Assembly: GCA_016869335.1 (NCBI GenBank)
Contig: VGEJ01000019.1
Coordinates: forward strand, 1 to 16,463
Reading direction: 5' to 3'
DNA from: Alphaproteobacteria bacterium
GTDB taxonomy: Bacteria; Pseudomonadota; Alphaproteobacteria; VGEJ01
Length of the DNA: 16,463 bases
This document shows positions 1 through 8,782 of the stretch, piece by piece; the stretch's first letter is position 1; every line of letters begins with the position of its first letter. Both the position numbers and the translations under genes were made by a program. The notes under the pieces are model-generated. The model had not been told where the DNA came from and searched no databases. It saw only the letters and a program-made list of their open reading frames with translations.

Positions 1-3000
1 GCCGCGGTCAGCGCTAGCGCCCTCGCCGCGGCCCCGCCGACCCGCACCAGGCGCAGGTTGCCGCGGATGTAGCCATTTGAGGCGAGGCTGATCGCGGTCG
101 CGAGCTGGCCCTGCACCACGACGGGCGCGCTCTCGCCGCGCCCGACCGAGTCGGGGCGCAGATCATCGGGCTCGACGTGGGCGAGGTCGTGGCGCCCGAG
201 ATAGGAGATCGCGACCTCGCGAAACACGTAGTCCAAGAGCGAGGTCGACATCTTGATCGCGTCGTTGCCGGTGACCGCGCCCGAGGGCTCGAAGCGGGTG
301 AACGTGAACGCCTCGACGAACTCCTCGAGCGGCACGCCATATTGCAGACCGATCGAGATGGCGATGGCGAAGTTGTTCATCAGGCTGCGGAAGGCAGCGC
401 CCTCCTTGTGCATGTCGATGAAGATCTCGCCGAGCGTGCCGTCGTCGTACTCGCCGGTGCGGAGGTAGACCTTGTGGCCGCCCACCATCGCCTTCTGGGT
501 GTAGCCCTTGCGCCGCGCCGGCAGCCGGAGCCGCTCGCTCCGGCGATGCATCTGCTCGCGCACGACGCGCTCGGCGATGACCTGGGGCCGCGGCGGCACC
601 GTCTCGGCCTCGGCCGGCTCCTCGGCCTCGCTCACGCTCGCCGCCAGCGGCTGCGACAGCTTCGAGCCGTCGCGATAGAGCGCGTTCGCCTTGAGGCCGA
701 GGCGCCACGACGTGAGGTAGGCGTCCTTGCAGTCCTGGATCGTCGCTCGGTTCGGCATGTTGATGGTCTTCGAGATTGCGCCGGAAATGAAGGGCTGGGC
801 CGCCGCCATCATCGCGACGTGGCTCTGCCACGACAGGTAGCGCTGGCCGCGCGGCCCGCACGGCGCGGCGCAATCGAACACCGCCAGGTGCTCGGGCCGG
901 AGGTGCGGTGCGCCCTCGAGCGTCATGGCCCCGCAGCAGTGAATGTTGGATGCCTCGATCTCGGCCGCGGAGAACCCGAGCGCAGCCAGCATGTCGAAGC
1001 CGATGTCGTCGAGCTCTGCATCGCTGAAGCCCAGCGTCTCGCGGCAGAAGCCCTCGCCGAGCGTCCACCTGTTGAAAGCGAATCGGATGTCGAAGGCGGC
1101 GCGCACCGCCTGTTCGAGGCGCTCGATCTCGGCCTCGCCGAAGCCCTTGGCGGCGAGCCGCTCTGGGCTGACCCCGGGGGCGCCGCGCAGGCTGCCGTGG
1201 CCGACCGCGTAGGTCGCCATCGCCACCACTTCGTCCTCGGCGTAGCCGAGGCTGGCGAGCGCCTCGGGCACCGAACGGTTGATGATCTTGAAGTAGCCGC
1301 CACCGGCCAGCTTCTTGAACTTGACGATCGCGAAGTCGGGCTCGATGCCGGTGGTGTCGCAGTCCATCACCAGTCCGATCGTGCCCGTCGGCGCGATCAC
1401 CGTGGCCTGGGCGTTGCGGTAGCCGTGCCGCTCGCCGAGACCAAGCGCGCGGTCCCAGGCACGCACCGCTGCGGTGGCCAGTGCTGCATCCGGGCACGCT
1501 CCGGAGTCGAGCGGCACGGGCGCGACGCTGAGGCCCTCATAGCCGGCGCGCGCGCCGGCGGCGGCGCGGGCGTGGTTGCGCATCACCCGCAGCATCGCCT
1601 CGCGGTTCGCGGCGTAGTCGGGGAAGGCGCCGAGCTCGGCCGCCATCTCGGCCGAGGTGGCATAGGCGGCGCCGGTCATCAGCGCGGTCGCCGCGGCGCA
1701 GAACGCGCGCCCGGCGTCGCCGTCGTAGGGCAGTCCCAGGCTCATCAACAGGCCGCCGAGATTGGCGTAGCCGAGGCCCAGCGTGCGGTAGCGGTACGAC
1801 AGCTCCGCAATCCGCCGCGCCGGGAACTGGGCCATCAGCACCGAGATCTCGAGCGTGATCGTCCACAGGCGCACGCCGTGCTCGAAGGCCTCGACATCGA
1901 ACCGTCCGTCGTCGCCGAGAAAGCCCTTGAGGTTGAGCGAGGCGAGATTGCACGCGGTGTCGTCGAGGAACATGTATTCCGAGCACGGATTGGAGGCCCG
2001 GATCGGTCCGCCGGCGGGGCACGTGTGCCACTCGTTGATCGTGGTGTGGAACTGCAGTCCGGGATCGGCGCAGGCCCATGCCGCCTCGGCGATCTGCTCC
2101 CACAGCTCGCGCGCCGGCAGCCGCCTGGTCACGGCGCCCGTGGTGCGCGCGGTGAGCGCCCACTCGCGGTCGGCCTCGACTGCCTCGAGGAAGGCGTTGG
2201 TCAGGCGCACCGAGTTGTTCGAGTTCTGGCCGGAGACCGTGTAGTAGCCCTCGCCGTCCCAATCGGTGTCGTAGGTCGGGAACGCGATCTCGGTATAGCC
2301 CTGCTCGGCAAACTGGATCGTGCGCCGGATGTAGCTCTCCGGGATCATCGCCCGGCGCGCCTTCGCGATCGCCTTCTTGAGCCTCGGGTTGTCGCTGGCC
2401 GTGCAGCGACCCGGGCCGCTCATGGCGTGGCATGCCGTGAGGATTGCGTTGAGGTGCTCGTTGGCGGCGCGCGAGCCGGCGACCAACGCCGCGACCTTCT
2501 GTTCTTCGACGGCCTTCCAGCGGATGAACGACTCGATGTCGGGATGATCGATGTCGACGATCACCATCTTCGCCGCGCGCCGGGTAGTGCCGCCCGACTT
2601 GATGGCGCCGGCGGCGCGATCGCCGATCTTGAGGAAGCTCATCAGGCCGGATGACTTGCCGCCGCCCGCCAACGCCTCGTTCTCGCCGCGCAGCGAGGAG
2701 AAGTTGGTGCCGGTACCGGAGCCGTACTTGAACAGCCGCGCCTCGCGCACCCAGAGGTCCATGATGCCGCCCTCGTTCACGAGGTCGTCGGCGATGCTCT
2801 GGATGAAGCAGGCGTGCGGCTGCGGATGCTCGTAGGCGCTCTCGGCCCGGACCACCTCGCCGGTGTGGAAATCGACGTAGTAGTGCCCCTGCGCCGGGCC
2901 GTCGATGCCATAGGCCCAGTGCAGGCCGGTGTTGAACCACTGCGGCGAGTTGGGCGCGCCGAGCTGGCGCGCCAGCATGAAGCGCATCTCATCGAAATAG

Positions 3001-3404
3001 CTGCGCGCATCCGCCTCGGAGTCGAAGTATCCCCCCTTCCAACCCCAATAGGTCCACGTGCCGGCGAGCCGGTCGAACACTTGCTTGGCCGAGGTCTCTC
3101 CGACGCTACGCTCGGCGCCCGGCAGCGCCGCCAACGCCGCCTCGTCCGGCCCGTGGCGCCACAGCCACGTCGGAACATCAGGTTCGGGGACGGCCGTGCG
3201 CCGCGCCGGCACCCCGGCCTTGCGGAAGTACTTCTGGGCCAGCACGTCGGCCGCGACCTGCGACCAGTCGGCCGGCACCTCGACCTCCGCCATGTGGAAG
3301 ATGACCGAGCCATCGGGGTTGCGAATCTCGCTCGCGATCCGACGGAAGGGGATGGTCTCGTAGGGCGACTCGCCCGCTTCCGTATACAGGCGCCTGACGC
3401 GCAT
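1..3404 (-). CDS. nrdJ: Vitamin B12-dependent ribonucleoside-diphosphate reductase (class II), 3' end beyond window
   Basis: Makes deoxyribonucleotides from ribonucleotides using adenosylcobalamin to generate the active-site thiyl radical; cytoplasmic and oxygen-independent. About 1134 codons are open from the ATG at 3404 to the left edge. The start gives [18 protein letters not shown] followed by EIRNPDGS and [22 protein letters not shown], typical of the alphaproteobacterial family. Visible hallmarks are PHACFIQS (Cys199, a likely redox cysteine), [14 protein letters not shown] (Cys474 radical site, Glu476), [22 protein letters not shown] and [20 protein letters not shown]. Relatives are about 1200-1250 residues, so some 70-110 residues are missing, including the usual C-terminal zinc/redox cysteine segment. 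It is divergent from the NDUFA12 gene, and the 217-nt spacer carries a promoter and NrdR-like boxes. The long plus-strand ORFs inside it are GC-driven shadows. Confidence 0.97.
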   Translation of the reverse strand, partial: MRVRRLYTEAGESPYETIPFRRIASEIRNPDGSVIFHMAEVEVPADWSQVAADVLAQKYFRKAGVPARRTAVPEPDVPTWLWRHGPDEAALAALPGAERSVGETSAKQVFDRLAGTWTYWGWKGGYFDSEADARSYFDEMRFMLARQLGAPNSPQWFNTGLHWAYGIDGPAQGHYYVDFHTGEVVRAESAYEHPQPHACFIQSIADDLVNEGGIMDLWVREARLFKYGSGTGTNFSSLRGENEALAGGGKSSGLMSFLKIGDRAAGAIKSGGTTRRAAKMVIVDIDHPDIESFIRWKAVEEQKVAALVAGSRAANEHLNAILTACHAMSGPGRCTASDNPRLKKAIAKARRAMIPESYIRRTIQFAEQGYTEIAFPTYDTDWDGEGYYTVSGQNSNNSVRLTNAFLEAVEADREWALTARTTGAVTRRLPARELWEQIAEAAWACADPGLQFHTTINEWHTCPAGGPIRASNPCSEYMFLDDTACNLASLNLKGFLGDDGRFDVEAFEHGVRLWTITLEISVLMAQFPARRIAELSYRYRTLGLGYANLGGLLMSLGLPYDGDAGRAFCAAATALMTGAAYATSAEMAAELGAFPDYAANREAMLRVMRNHARAAAGARAGYEGLSVAPVPLDSGACPDAALATAAVRAWDRALGLGERHGYRNAQATVIAPTGTIGLVMDCDTTGIEPDFAIVKFKKLAGGGYFKIINRSVPEALASLGYAEDEVVAMATYAVGHGSLRGAPGVSPERLAAKGFGEAEIERLEQAVRAAFDIRFAFNRWTLGEGFCRETLGFSDAELDDIGFDMLAALGFSAAEIEASNIHCCGAMTLEGAPHLRPEHLAVFDCAAPCGPRGQRYLSWQSHVAMMAAAQPFISGAISKTINMPNRATIQDCKDAYLTSWRLGLKANALYRDGSKLSQPLAASVSEAEEPAEAETVPPRPQVIAERVVREQMHRRSERLRLPARRKGYTQKAMVGGHKVYLRTGEYDDGTLGEIFIDMHKEGAAFRSLMNNFAIAISIGLQYGVPLEEFVEAFTFTRFEPSGAVTGNDAIKMSTSLLDYVFREVAISYLGRHDLAHVEPDDLRPDSVGRGESAPVVVQGQLATAISLASNGYIRGNLRLVRVGGAAARALALTA

Positions 3405-3450
3405 GATGCCCCCGTTTGTGTGATCCCCCGGCGCCCGCAGCCTCGGCCTG

Positions 3451-3498
3451 TTTCTACATCTAGGGCCAATTACCCGCGGGGACCACAACATATGCCCC
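3451..3498 (-). promoter_or_regulatory. Paired NrdR-box-like operator upstream of nrdJ
   Basis: Two 16-bp sites, 3451-3466 (core CTACATCTAG at 3454-3463) and 3483-3498 (core CAACATATGC at 3486-3495), start exactly 32 bp apart. The NrdR consensus core is CwAtATaTwG. The first core matches 8 of 10 positions and the second 7 of 10. NrdR, the ATP/dATP-sensing repressor of ribonucleotide reductase genes, binds paired boxes about three helical turns apart. The second box covers the proposed -10 element and the first would lie just downstream of the transcription start. Individual matches are imperfect; spacing and context carry the call. Confidence 0.5.
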
Positions 3499-3515
3499 TC
3501 ATTATCGCGTTGCAA
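3487..3515 (-). promoter_or_regulatory. Sigma70-like promoter of nrdJ
   Basis: On the minus strand TTGCAA (3515-3510) and TATGTT (3492-3487) are separated by exactly 17 nt and lie about 85-110 nt upstream of the nrdJ ATG. Both hexamers match four of six consensus bases. The -10 element lies inside the second NrdR-like box, which fits repressor control. This is inferred from sequence only. Confidence 0.45.
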
Positions 3516-3562
3516 GCGCCTGGAGCCCGTCGACGCGAGCGCGTCCGATTCTGCGGGCGCGG

Positions 3563-3584
3563 GCCGCGCGGCTTTACGCGCGGC
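3563..3584. repeat. Perfect 8-bp inverted repeat (hairpin) in the nrdJ/NDUFA12 spacer
   Basis: GCCGCGCG (3563-3570), a 6-nt spacer GCTTTA, and CGCGCGGC (3577-3584) can form a very stable hairpin about 40 nt before the NDUFA12 start. No T-tract follows, so it is not a standard terminator. It could be a 5' leader structure of the NDUFA12 transcript, or chance in GC-rich DNA. Confidence 0.4.
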
Positions 3585-3621
3585 GCCCGGCGGTGCGATA
3601 GTCCGCCCCGATTGAAGCGCC

Positions 3622-3996
3622 ATGGGCCTGTTGACCAGCATCTTCACGTGGTGGAGCGAACCGACCTTCGCCGCCCGCTTCCTGGCGTGGCGGCGGGGCG
3701 AGCCGGTTGGCACCGATCAGTTCGGCAACCGCTACTTCCGTGATCGCCGCTCGGACCGCCGCTGGGTGCTCTACAACGGTGAGGTCGAGGGCTCGCGCGT
3801 TCCGCCGGAATGGAATGCCTGGCTTCAGCACACCGTCGAGGAGGTGCCGGGGCCGGTCCACCGCCACCCCTGGCAGCTCGAGCACGAGCCCAACCGCACC
3901 GGCTCGCCGGCTGCCTACCGCCCGCCCGGCAGCCTGTTGGCCGAAGGCCGGCGCGCGGCCGCGACGGGCGACTACGAACCCTGGCAGCCGGGCTGA
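3622..3996 (+). CDS. NADH:ubiquinone oxidoreductase NDUFA12-family (B17.2-type) accessory subunit
   Basis: Bacterial homologue of the mitochondrial complex I accessory subunit NDUFA12, expected on the peripheral arm at the cytoplasmic face of the inner membrane. The 124-residue product starts [11 protein letters not shown] and contains the family blocks [32 protein letters not shown] and a C-terminal [19 protein letters not shown] followed by TGDYEPW. The length is usual for alphaproteobacterial members. The ATG at 3622 agrees with the conserved N-terminus. It is followed after 26 nt by mlaD and then the DUF2155 gene, an arrangement I recall from other alphaproteobacteria. It sits apart from the nuo operon, as is common for this subunit. 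Confidence 0.93.
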   Translation: MGLLTSIFTWWSEPTFAARFLAWRRGEPVGTDQFGNRYFRDRRSDRRWVLYNGEVEGSRVPPEWNAWLQHTVEEVPGPVHRHPWQLEHEPNRTGSPAAYRPPGSLLAEGRRAAATGDYEPWQPG

Positions 3997-4022
3997 CCGC
4001 ACGGACCCGCGCGGGAGGGATC

Positions 4023-4478
4023 ATGAACGACAACGTGTTCGAGACCGTCGTCGGCGCGGTCGTGCTCGTCGTGGCGGCGGTGTTCGCGGTCTACGCGGTG
4101 TCGAGCACCGATGTCGGCTCGGTTGAGGGCTACGAACTCAATGCCCGGTTCGAGCGCGTCGATGGCCTGGCACCGGGCGCCGACGTGCGCGTCAGCGGCA
4201 TCAAGGTCGGGAGCGTGATCGAGCAGCGCCTCGATCCGGCCACCTACCAGGCGATCGTCCGCATGAGCATCGATCCCGCGGTCCGGCTGCCGGTCGATAC
4301 CTCGGCCGGAGTGGTCAGCGACGGACTGCTCGGCGGCAAGTACATGTCGTTGAGTCCGGGCGGCGAGGAGGCGATGCTCGAGAGCGGCGGCGAGATCCGC
4401 TACACCCAGGCCTCGATCAGCCTTGAGCAGCTCATCGGCAAGTTCGTGTTCGGTGGCGCCGATAGCTCTGCGCCCTGA
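4023..4478 (+). CDS. mlaD: Outer membrane lipid asymmetry maintenance protein MlaD (MCE domain)
   Basis: Substrate-binding component of the Mla phospholipid transport system, anchored in the inner membrane with its MCE domain in the periplasm. The 151-residue protein has an N-terminal membrane helix (about residues 8-26, ETVVGAVVLVVAAVFAVYAV). An MCE domain follows (about 38-116) with ARFERVDGLAPGADVRVSGIK and the motif VSDGLLGGKYMSLSPGG. The tail (SLEQLIGKFVF) is typical of alphaproteobacterial MlaD. A clear ribosome-binding site, GGGAGGG at 4013-4019, precedes the ATG at 4023. The other Mla components (MlaE, MlaF) are not in this window, so the gene is separated from its ABC transporter partners here. 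The downstream DUF2155 gene probably overlaps its end. Confidence 0.93.
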   Translation: MNDNVFETVVGAVVLVVAAVFAVYAVSSTDVGSVEGYELNARFERVDGLAPGADVRVSGIKVGSVIEQRLDPATYQAIVRMSIDPAVRLPVDTSAGVVSDGLLGGKYMSLSPGGEEAMLESGGEIRYTQASISLEQLIGKFVFGGADSSAP

Positions 4479-4872
4479 TCGCGCCTCAGCATGCGTGGTC
4501 GCCCTGGCGTGCGGGGCGACGGCACTGGCCCTGCCGGCGGTAGCGGTCGCGGAAACGGCTGTCTTGCGCGGGCTCGACAAGGTCACCGCCCGTGTCTCGA
4601 CGATCGAGGCTCCGGCTGGCAAGACAGTCCATTTCGGGACGCTCGATATCCTGGTGCGCGCCTGCAGCAAGCGGCCGCCGGAGGAGACGCCCGAGACCAG
4701 CGCGTTTCTCGAGGTCACCGAGCGTAAGCCGGGCGCGCCGCCGCAGCGCCTGTTCATGGGCTGGATGTTCGCCTCGAGCCCGGCGCTGTCGGCGCTGGAG
4801 CACCCGGTCTACGACCTATGGGTGATCGACTGCAAGACTGCCGCCCCCGACCAGCCGAGCGGCATCGAATAG
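4453..4872 (+). CDS. DUF2155 domain-containing exported protein
   Basis: Function unknown; the family is found in alphaproteobacteria and is predicted to be exported. I chose the GTG at 4453, overlapping mlaD by 26 nt, because it gives a signal peptide with arginines (LRPDR), a hydrophobic core (ACVVALACGATALALPAVAVA) and a likely cut before ETAVLRG. An alternative is the GTG at 4495. The mature part holds the DUF2155 signature: LDKVTARVSTIEAPAG, FGTLDILVRACSKRPPEETP, RLFMGWMFASSPALSALEHP and YDLWVIDCK. Two cysteines (in RACSKR and IDCK) are placed as expected for the family and could form a disulfide. Its last 64 nt overlap the aat gene on the other strand. Confidence 0.85.
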   Translation: MAPIALRPDRASACVVALACGATALALPAVAVAETAVLRGLDKVTARVSTIEAPAGKTVHFGTLDILVRACSKRPPEETPETSAFLEVTERKPGAPPQRLFMGWMFASSPALSALEHPVYDLWVIDCKTAAPDQPSGIE

Positions 4873-5459
4873 AAGTCGGCGGCCTCGCGAAGGGCTGCGG
4901 CCAGCAGCGCATGATAGCGCTCACGGCCGATCTCGATCGCCCCGAAGCGCATGAGATGGCGCGTCACGAACTGGACATCGAGCAGGCGAAAGCGGGCGTA
5001 GCGCAGCCGTGCCACGAGGTGGACCAGTGCCACCTTGCTCGCGTCGGTCGCCCGGCTGAACATGCTTTCGCCGAAAAACGCCGCGCCGAGGGAGACGCCG
5101 TAGAGCCCGCCGACGAGCGCGCCGTCCCGCCAGCACTCGACGCTGTGCGCGCGCCCGAGCCGATGCAACCCAAGGTAGAGCCGTACGATCTCGTCGTTGA
5201 TCCAGGTGCTCCACCGCCCCGGAGCCGGGGCGGCGCACGCGGCGAGCACGCCGGCAAAGTCGCCATCGATGCGGATGGCGAACCGGTCCTGGCGGACGAG
5301 GCGGGCGAGACGCCGCGGGATGTGCGCGGCGTCCAGCGGGAGAATGCCGCGGCAATCGGGATCGATCCAGTGGAGCTGCGGGTCGTGCCGATCCTCCGCC
5401 ATCGGGAACACGCCGATGACGTAGGCGCGCAGCAGCAGCTCGGGCGTCAATCGAGTCAT
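4809..5459 (-). CDS. aat: Leucyl/phenylalanyl-tRNA--protein transferase
   Basis: Transfers Leu or Phe from aminoacyl-tRNA to proteins with N-terminal Arg or Lys, marking them for ClpAP degradation (N-degron pathway); cytoplasmic. The 216-residue protein starts [20 protein letters not shown] and contains [65 protein letters not shown] and [19 protein letters not shown], all family landmarks. The ATG at 5459 overlaps the accC stop by 4 nt (ATGA), implying translational coupling as the last gene of aroQ-accB-accC-aat. The C-terminal tail (LQSITHRS) resembles the LQxITQTS ending I recall in other alphaproteobacterial Aat proteins. It is encoded opposite the conserved end of the DUF2155 gene. Confidence 0.96.
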   Translation of the reverse strand: MTRLTPELLLRAYVIGVFPMAEDRHDPQLHWIDPDCRGILPLDAAHIPRRLARLVRQDRFAIRIDGDFAGVLAACAAPAPGRWSTWINDEIVRLYLGLHRLGRAHSVECWRDGALVGGLYGVSLGAAFFGESMFSRATDASKVALVHLVARLRYARFRLLDVQFVTRHLMRFGAIEIGRERYHALLAAALREAADFYSMPLGWSGAAVLQSITHRS

Positions 5460-6823
5460 GCTATGGGCGCCGCGCCCGCCGCCTGTCGTTCGGCGATGAA
5501 GCGCTCGAGCCAGTGGATGTCGTAGTCGCCGTTGGCGAAGTCCGCCCGCGCCATCAGCGCCAGATGCAGCGGCAGCGTGGTCTCGATGCCCTCGATCACG
5601 TACTCCTCGAGCGCTCGACGCAGGCGCAGCACGCATTCGTTGCGGCTCGCGGCATGGGCGATCAGTTTGGCGATCAGGCTGTCGTAGTAGGGCGGCACCG
5701 GATAGCCGGCGTACAGCGCCGAATCAACGCGGACGCCGGGCCCGCCCGGTGCATGGTACTCGCTCACCCGGCCGGGCGAAGGCGCGAGCGTGAGCGGATT
5801 CTCGGCGGTAACACGGCACTCGATCGCGTGGCCCGAGAGGCGGATCGCGTCCTGGCCATAGCCGAGCGGGACGCCTGCCGCGACGCGGATCTGCTCGTGC
5901 ACCAGGTCGAGGCCGGTGACCATCTCCGTCACCGGGTGCTCGACCTGCAGGCGCGTGTTCATCTCGATGAACGAGAACGCGCCGTCGGCGTAGAGGAACT
6001 CGACGGTGCCGAGGCCGCGGTAGCCGAGCGCCGTCATCGCCCGGGTCACGAGCGCGCCGATGGCGAGCCGCTGGTCGTGATTGAGGGCGGGGGAGGGGGC
6101 CTCCTCCACCAGCTTCTGGTGGCGCCGCTGCAGCGAGCAGTCGCGCTCGAAGAGGTGGACGACATTGCCGTGCGCATCGCCGAGCACCTGGACCTCGATG
6201 TGTCGCGGGTTGCTCAGGTACTTCTCGAGGTAGACCCGGTCGTCGCCGAAAGCGGCACGTGCTTCGGCGCGCGCCGCATCGACCAACTGAACCAGCTCCT
6301 CCGGTCGCTCCACCACTCTCATGCCACGGCCGCCGCCGCCCGCCGACGCCTTGATCAACACCGGGTAGCCCAGCGCCGCCGCCTCGGCCGCCGCGACCGC
6401 GGGGTCCTCGATCTGCCCGGCACTGCCGGGCACGAGCGGCACGCCGAGCCCGCGCATCGTCTCCTTGGCCTGGATCTTGTCGCCCATCAGCCGGATGTGC
6501 TCCGCCGTCGGCCCGATGAAGGTGTAGCCGTGCTCCTCGACGATCGCCGCGAACCGGGCGCTCTCGGACAGGAAACCGTAACCGGGATGGATCGCGTCCG
6601 TGTCGGTGATCTCGGCGGCCGAGATGATCGCAGGGATGTTGAGGTAGCTCTGTGCGGCGGGCGGCGGGCCGATGCACACGGCCTCGTCGGCCAGGCGCAC
6701 GTGCATGGCGTCGGCGTCGGCGGTCGAGTGGACCGCGACGGTGCGGATGCCCAACTCGCGGCAGGCGCGATGGATGCGGAGGGCGATCTCGCCCCGATTG
6801 GCGATGAGAACCTTCTCGAACAT
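5456..6823 (-). CDS. accC: Acetyl-CoA carboxylase, biotin carboxylase subunit
   Basis: ATP-dependent carboxylation of biotin on AccB, the first half-reaction of acetyl-CoA carboxylase in fatty acid synthesis; cytoplasmic. The 455-residue length is usual for the family. Domains in order are an N-terminal pre-ATP-grasp domain ([17 protein letters not shown]), an ATP-grasp domain with the glycine loop [31 protein letters not shown], the catalytic/metal segment [16 protein letters not shown], and a C-terminal biotin carboxylase domain with [13 protein letters not shown]. The ATG at 6823 lies 2 nt after the accB stop, and the stop overlaps the aat start. A biotin-attachment domain is absent, so this is the separate subunit and not a pyruvate or propionyl-CoA carboxylase alpha chain. 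Confidence 0.97.
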   Translation of the reverse strand: MFEKVLIANRGEIALRIHRACRELGIRTVAVHSTADADAMHVRLADEAVCIGPPPAAQSYLNIPAIISAAEITDTDAIHPGYGFLSESARFAAIVEEHGYTFIGPTAEHIRLMGDKIQAKETMRGLGVPLVPGSAGQIEDPAVAAAEAAALGYPVLIKASAGGGGRGMRVVERPEELVQLVDAARAEARAAFGDDRVYLEKYLSNPRHIEVQVLGDAHGNVVHLFERDCSLQRRHQKLVEEAPSPALNHDQRLAIGALVTRAMTALGYRGLGTVEFLYADGAFSFIEMNTRLQVEHPVTEMVTGLDLVHEQIRVAAGVPLGYGQDAIRLSGHAIECRVTAENPLTLAPSPGRVSEYHAPGGPGVRVDSALYAGYPVPPYYDSLIAKLIAHAASRNECVLRLRRALEEYVIEGIETTLPLHLALMARADFANGDYDIHWLERFIAERQAAGAAPIA

Positions 6824-6825
6824 CG

Positions 6826-7284
6826 CTACTCGATGATCGCCAGGACCTCGCCGTACTCAACCGGCGCGCCATCGGCGACGAGTACGCGGGCGACTCGGCC
6901 CGAGCGCGGCGCTGGAATCGGGTTCATCGTTTTCATCGCCTCGATGATGAAGAGCGTCTGGCCTTGCTGCACGGAATCGCCGGGGCGAACGAACGGGGCC
7001 GTGCCCGGCTCGGGCGCCACATAGAGGGTGCCGACCATGGGCGAGGTCACGGCGCCGGGAAGCGTGGCGATGGGCGGACCGTCCTCGGCGGGGGCACTGG
7101 GCGCCGCCGGGCGCGTGTCCGCTGGCACGGCGACCGCGAGCGGCGCGGCTGGCGCAATGACTCCGGCTCGCGCCACGCGAACGCGCCGGTCGCCGATGGC
7201 CACCTCGATCTCCGTGAGGCCCGTCTCGGCGAGCAGGTCGGCGAGCTCGCGGATGAGGTCCTTGTCGATGTCGGGACCGGTCAT
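6826..7284 (-). CDS. accB: Acetyl-CoA carboxylase biotin carboxyl carrier protein
   Basis: Carries the biotin that shuttles carboxyl groups from AccC to the carboxyltransferase. The 152-residue product has an N-terminal helical segment ([20 protein letters not shown]), a flexible Ala/Pro-rich linker (about residues 43-75) and a C-terminal biotinyl domain. That domain has the attachment motif EAMKTMN, with the biotinylated lysine at Lys118, and ends GEVLAIIE. The ATG at 7284 overlaps the aroQ stop as ATGA (7281-7284), and accC begins 2 nt downstream. This places accB in the aroQ-accB-accC-aat unit. The length and thumb-containing biotinyl domain match the acetyl-CoA carboxylase subunit. Confidence 0.97.
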   Translation of the reverse strand: MTGPDIDKDLIRELADLLAETGLTEIEVAIGDRRVRVARAGVIAPAAPLAVAVPADTRPAAPSAPAEDGPPIATLPGAVTSPMVGTLYVAPEPGTAPFVRPGDSVQQGQTLFIIEAMKTMNPIPAPRSGRVARVLVADGAPVEYGEVLAIIE

Positions 7285-7724
7285 TCCCGGGACGGTCGTG
7301 GCGCCAAGGCCTCGAGGGCGAACAGGTAGCCCCGCGCGCCCAGCCCACAGATCACGCCGCGCGCGATCGGGCTGATGAAGGAGCGGTGGCGGAACGGTTC
7401 GCGGCGAAAGACGTTGCTCAGGTGCACCTCGATCACGGGCAAGCTGCACAAGCGGAGCGCATCGGCGATGGCGAGCGAGGTATGGGTGTAGGCACCGGCG
7501 TTGAGGATGATGCCGCTGGCGGTGCCGCGCGCCTCCTGGATCCAGTCGACGAGCTCGCCCTCGTGGTTCGACTGGCGCACCGCGATCGCGACGCCGAGTT
7601 CGGCGGCCCGCGCCTGCAGCGCGGCCTCGATGTCGCGGAGGGTCTCCCGGCCATAGATTTCCGGCTCGCGCTCGCCCAGGAGATTGAGGTTGGGTCCGTT
7701 CAGGACCAGGATCGTAGCGGCCAT
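7281..7724 (-). CDS. aroQ: Type II 3-dehydroquinate dehydratase
   Basis: Dehydrates 3-dehydroquinate to 3-dehydroshikimate in the shikimate pathway; a small cytoplasmic dodecameric enzyme. The 147-residue product shows the type II motifs [21 protein letters not shown] (including the catalytic tyrosine), [44 protein letters not shown] and [12 protein letters not shown] chose the ATG at 7724 by homology; an in-frame ATG at 7733 would add three residues. It is the first gene of the minus-strand operon, so the operon promoter should lie in the spacer 7725-7873. Its stop overlaps the accB start by 4 nt. Confidence 0.95.
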   Translation of the reverse strand: MAATILVLNGPNLNLLGEREPEIYGRETLRDIEAALQARAAELGVAIAVRQSNHEGELVDWIQEARGTASGIILNAGAYTHTSLAIADALRLCSLPVIEVHLSNVFRREPFRHRSFISPIARGVICGLGARGYLFALEALAPRPSRE

Positions 7725-7873
7725 TCCCCGCATCACCGCCCGAGAGCCGGCGCAAAACGCCGTGGTTGGCCAAGGGTTAACACGGCGCCGCGGCCTCTTA
7801 CGAGCGAAAACCGGCCGGCGCTGGCCACCGGGCGTCGCTTCAGCGGATGTTAACCCGAACGCTCCATCCTGGC
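7725..7873. promoter_or_regulatory. Divergent spacer with two GTTAAC-containing sites in inverted orientation
   Basis: This spacer should hold the promoters of aroQ-accB-accC-aat (minus) and of the PAS gene (plus). It contains GGGTTAAC (7774-7781) and its exact inverse GTTAACCC (7849-7856). Both contain TTAACC-type half-sites resembling that of the alphaproteobacterial cell-cycle regulator CtrA. Such AT-rich sites are rare in this GC-rich window. The second site would fall inside the PAS gene if that gene began at the alternative ATG 7847. I could not identify convincing -35/-10 pairs. Confidence 0.4.
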
Positions 7874-8401
7874 ATGTCTGTTGCCACAAGAAAGGGGGCC
7901 GGGACGTTGGCCGAGGCAGCAGTTACGCGTACCTCGAGCACGATCTTGGGCAGTGCGCGCCAGGTCATGGAGCGCCGGATGGCGATTTGGCTCCTGCGCT
8001 ACTGGCGCGGTCTGGCCGGGCATGGCCGATCCCATCCACGCTATGTCGAGTTCGACCCGGCGACCCTGCCCGACGTGTGGGACACTTGTTTCGTCATCGG
8101 CCACGATGGCAATGGCGGCGTGCTGAATCACGTCGGGCCGGCGCTGCACGGCGTCGAGATCGCGAATACCCCCCAAGCGCGCTTGGCCGACGTGCGCCCC
8201 GGCTCGGTGCTGCACGGGCTCCTCGATCGCGCCGAGCTCGTGGCGGCGCGCGGGGTTCCGGTCCTGTTCCGCGGTGTGCTGGCCACGCCCGCCCGCCACC
8301 TGTTCCGCTCCGTCGGGCTGCCGTTCGGCGACCCGGCCGCAGGCGTGCAGCAGGTCGTGTGCGCGGTGGGCTTCCGCAGCCCATCCGTGAGGACCGCATG
8401 A
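7874..8401 (+). CDS. PAS-domain-like protein (PAS_5-like, alphaproteobacterial)
   Basis: The frame is clear but the function is not known. Residues following [20 protein letters not shown], then [19 protein letters not shown], then a repeat-free beta-rich region ending CAVGFRS, resemble the PAS_5 family of small alphaproteobacterial proteins, which have a single PAS fold and no output domain. The family pattern I recall is 'L..YW..RG....P.R...DP..IP..L....V'. The start is uncertain: the ATG at 7874 gives 175 residues; ATGs at 7847 and 7967 are alternatives, and the last has an AGG upstream. Its stop overlaps the next gene's start as ATGA (8398-8401), so the two are probably co-translated. No histidine kinase, GGDEF or DNA-binding domain is attached. 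Confidence 0.65.
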   Translation: MSVATRKGAGTLAEAAVTRTSSTILGSARQVMERRMAIWLLRYWRGLAGHGRSHPRYVEFDPATLPDVWDTCFVIGHDGNGGVLNHVGPALHGVEIANTPQARLADVRPGSVLHGLLDRAELVAARGVPVLFRGVLATPARHLFRSVGLPFGDPAAGVQQVVCAVGFRSPSVRTA

Positions 8402-8772
8402 GCGCGGCGGCGGCGATCGAGACCGGCCCCGCCGACGCGAAGGGGCGCGCGTTCGCGCTGCACGGCCAGCGGGCCGGACGCTGGCGGCTCGATGCCCTGT
8501 TCGATGACCTCACCGTCGCCCAGTTCGAGGCCGAGCATCTGGCCGAGGAGCGGTTCTACGATGCGGTCCGCGTCGATGCCCTCACCGACCTTCGCGCCAC
8601 CGCCACCACCGGCGCGACGATGATCGAGCTCAGCGGGAGGCGCGAGGAGACGGCCGACCCGCCCACCGGACGGCGCCTGCGCCGCTGGCCCGCCGCATGG
8701 GCTGTTGCCGTCCTCACCCTCGGTGCGGCGTTCCTCTATCTCCTGGCGGCGCTGGCTCTGAGCCGTCTCTGA
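8398..8772 (+). CDS. Small protein with C-terminal membrane helix, function unknown
   Basis: I do not recognise a characterised family. The 124-residue product has a soluble N-terminal part with the segment RWRLDALFDDLTVAQFEAEH. This resembles a short 'W.ID.VFDD...A..EA..L' motif that I associate with uncharacterised alphaproteobacterial proteins. A basic stretch (RRLRR) follows, then one strongly hydrophobic segment at the C-terminus (about residues 100-122, AWAVAVLTLGAAFLYLLAAL), so it is probably tail-anchored in the inner membrane. The ATG at 8398 overlaps the PAS gene stop, suggesting the two products act together. A perfect 11-bp tandem duplication sets its final codons and stop. Confidence 0.7.
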   Translation: MSAAAAIETGPADAKGRAFALHGQRAGRWRLDALFDDLTVAQFEAEHLAEERFYDAVRVDALTDLRATATTGATMIELSGRREETADPPTGRRLRRWPAAWAVAVLTLGAAFLYLLAALALSRL

Positions 8773-8778
8773 GCCGTC
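8757..8778. repeat. Perfect 11-bp tandem duplication at a gene end
   Basis: TCTGAGCCGTC occurs twice back to back (8757-8767 and 8768-8778). The second copy supplies the TGA (8770-8772) that ends the small membrane protein. With one copy the frame would continue to a TGA a few codons later, with a tail reading SRRG. Confidence 0.85.
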
Positions 8779-8782
8779 GCGG

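Noticed and set aside
177..2654. An 825-codon plus-strand open frame opposite nrdJ
   Set aside because: It lies antisense to a fully recognisable nrdJ. Its translation is low-complexity, rich in Arg, Ala, Gly, His and Asp with no family motifs, as expected when the opposite strand has strong third-position GC bias.
3405..3621. Adenosylcobalamin riboswitch before nrdJ
   Set aside because: The spacer is 217 nt, but the nrdJ leader from the proposed start site is about 75 nt, and no B12-box sequence is visible on that strand.
3622..4872. A new functional link between complex I (NDUFA12) and lipid transport (mlaD)
   Set aside because: The adjacency appears to be ordinary alphaproteobacterial gene order; nothing in the sequence shows a functional connection.
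5513..7024. A 503-codon plus-strand open frame opposite accC and accB
   Set aside because: Its composition (HRxxRDxDQ-type) is the antisense image of GC-rich coding DNA, and both minus-strand genes are unambiguous.
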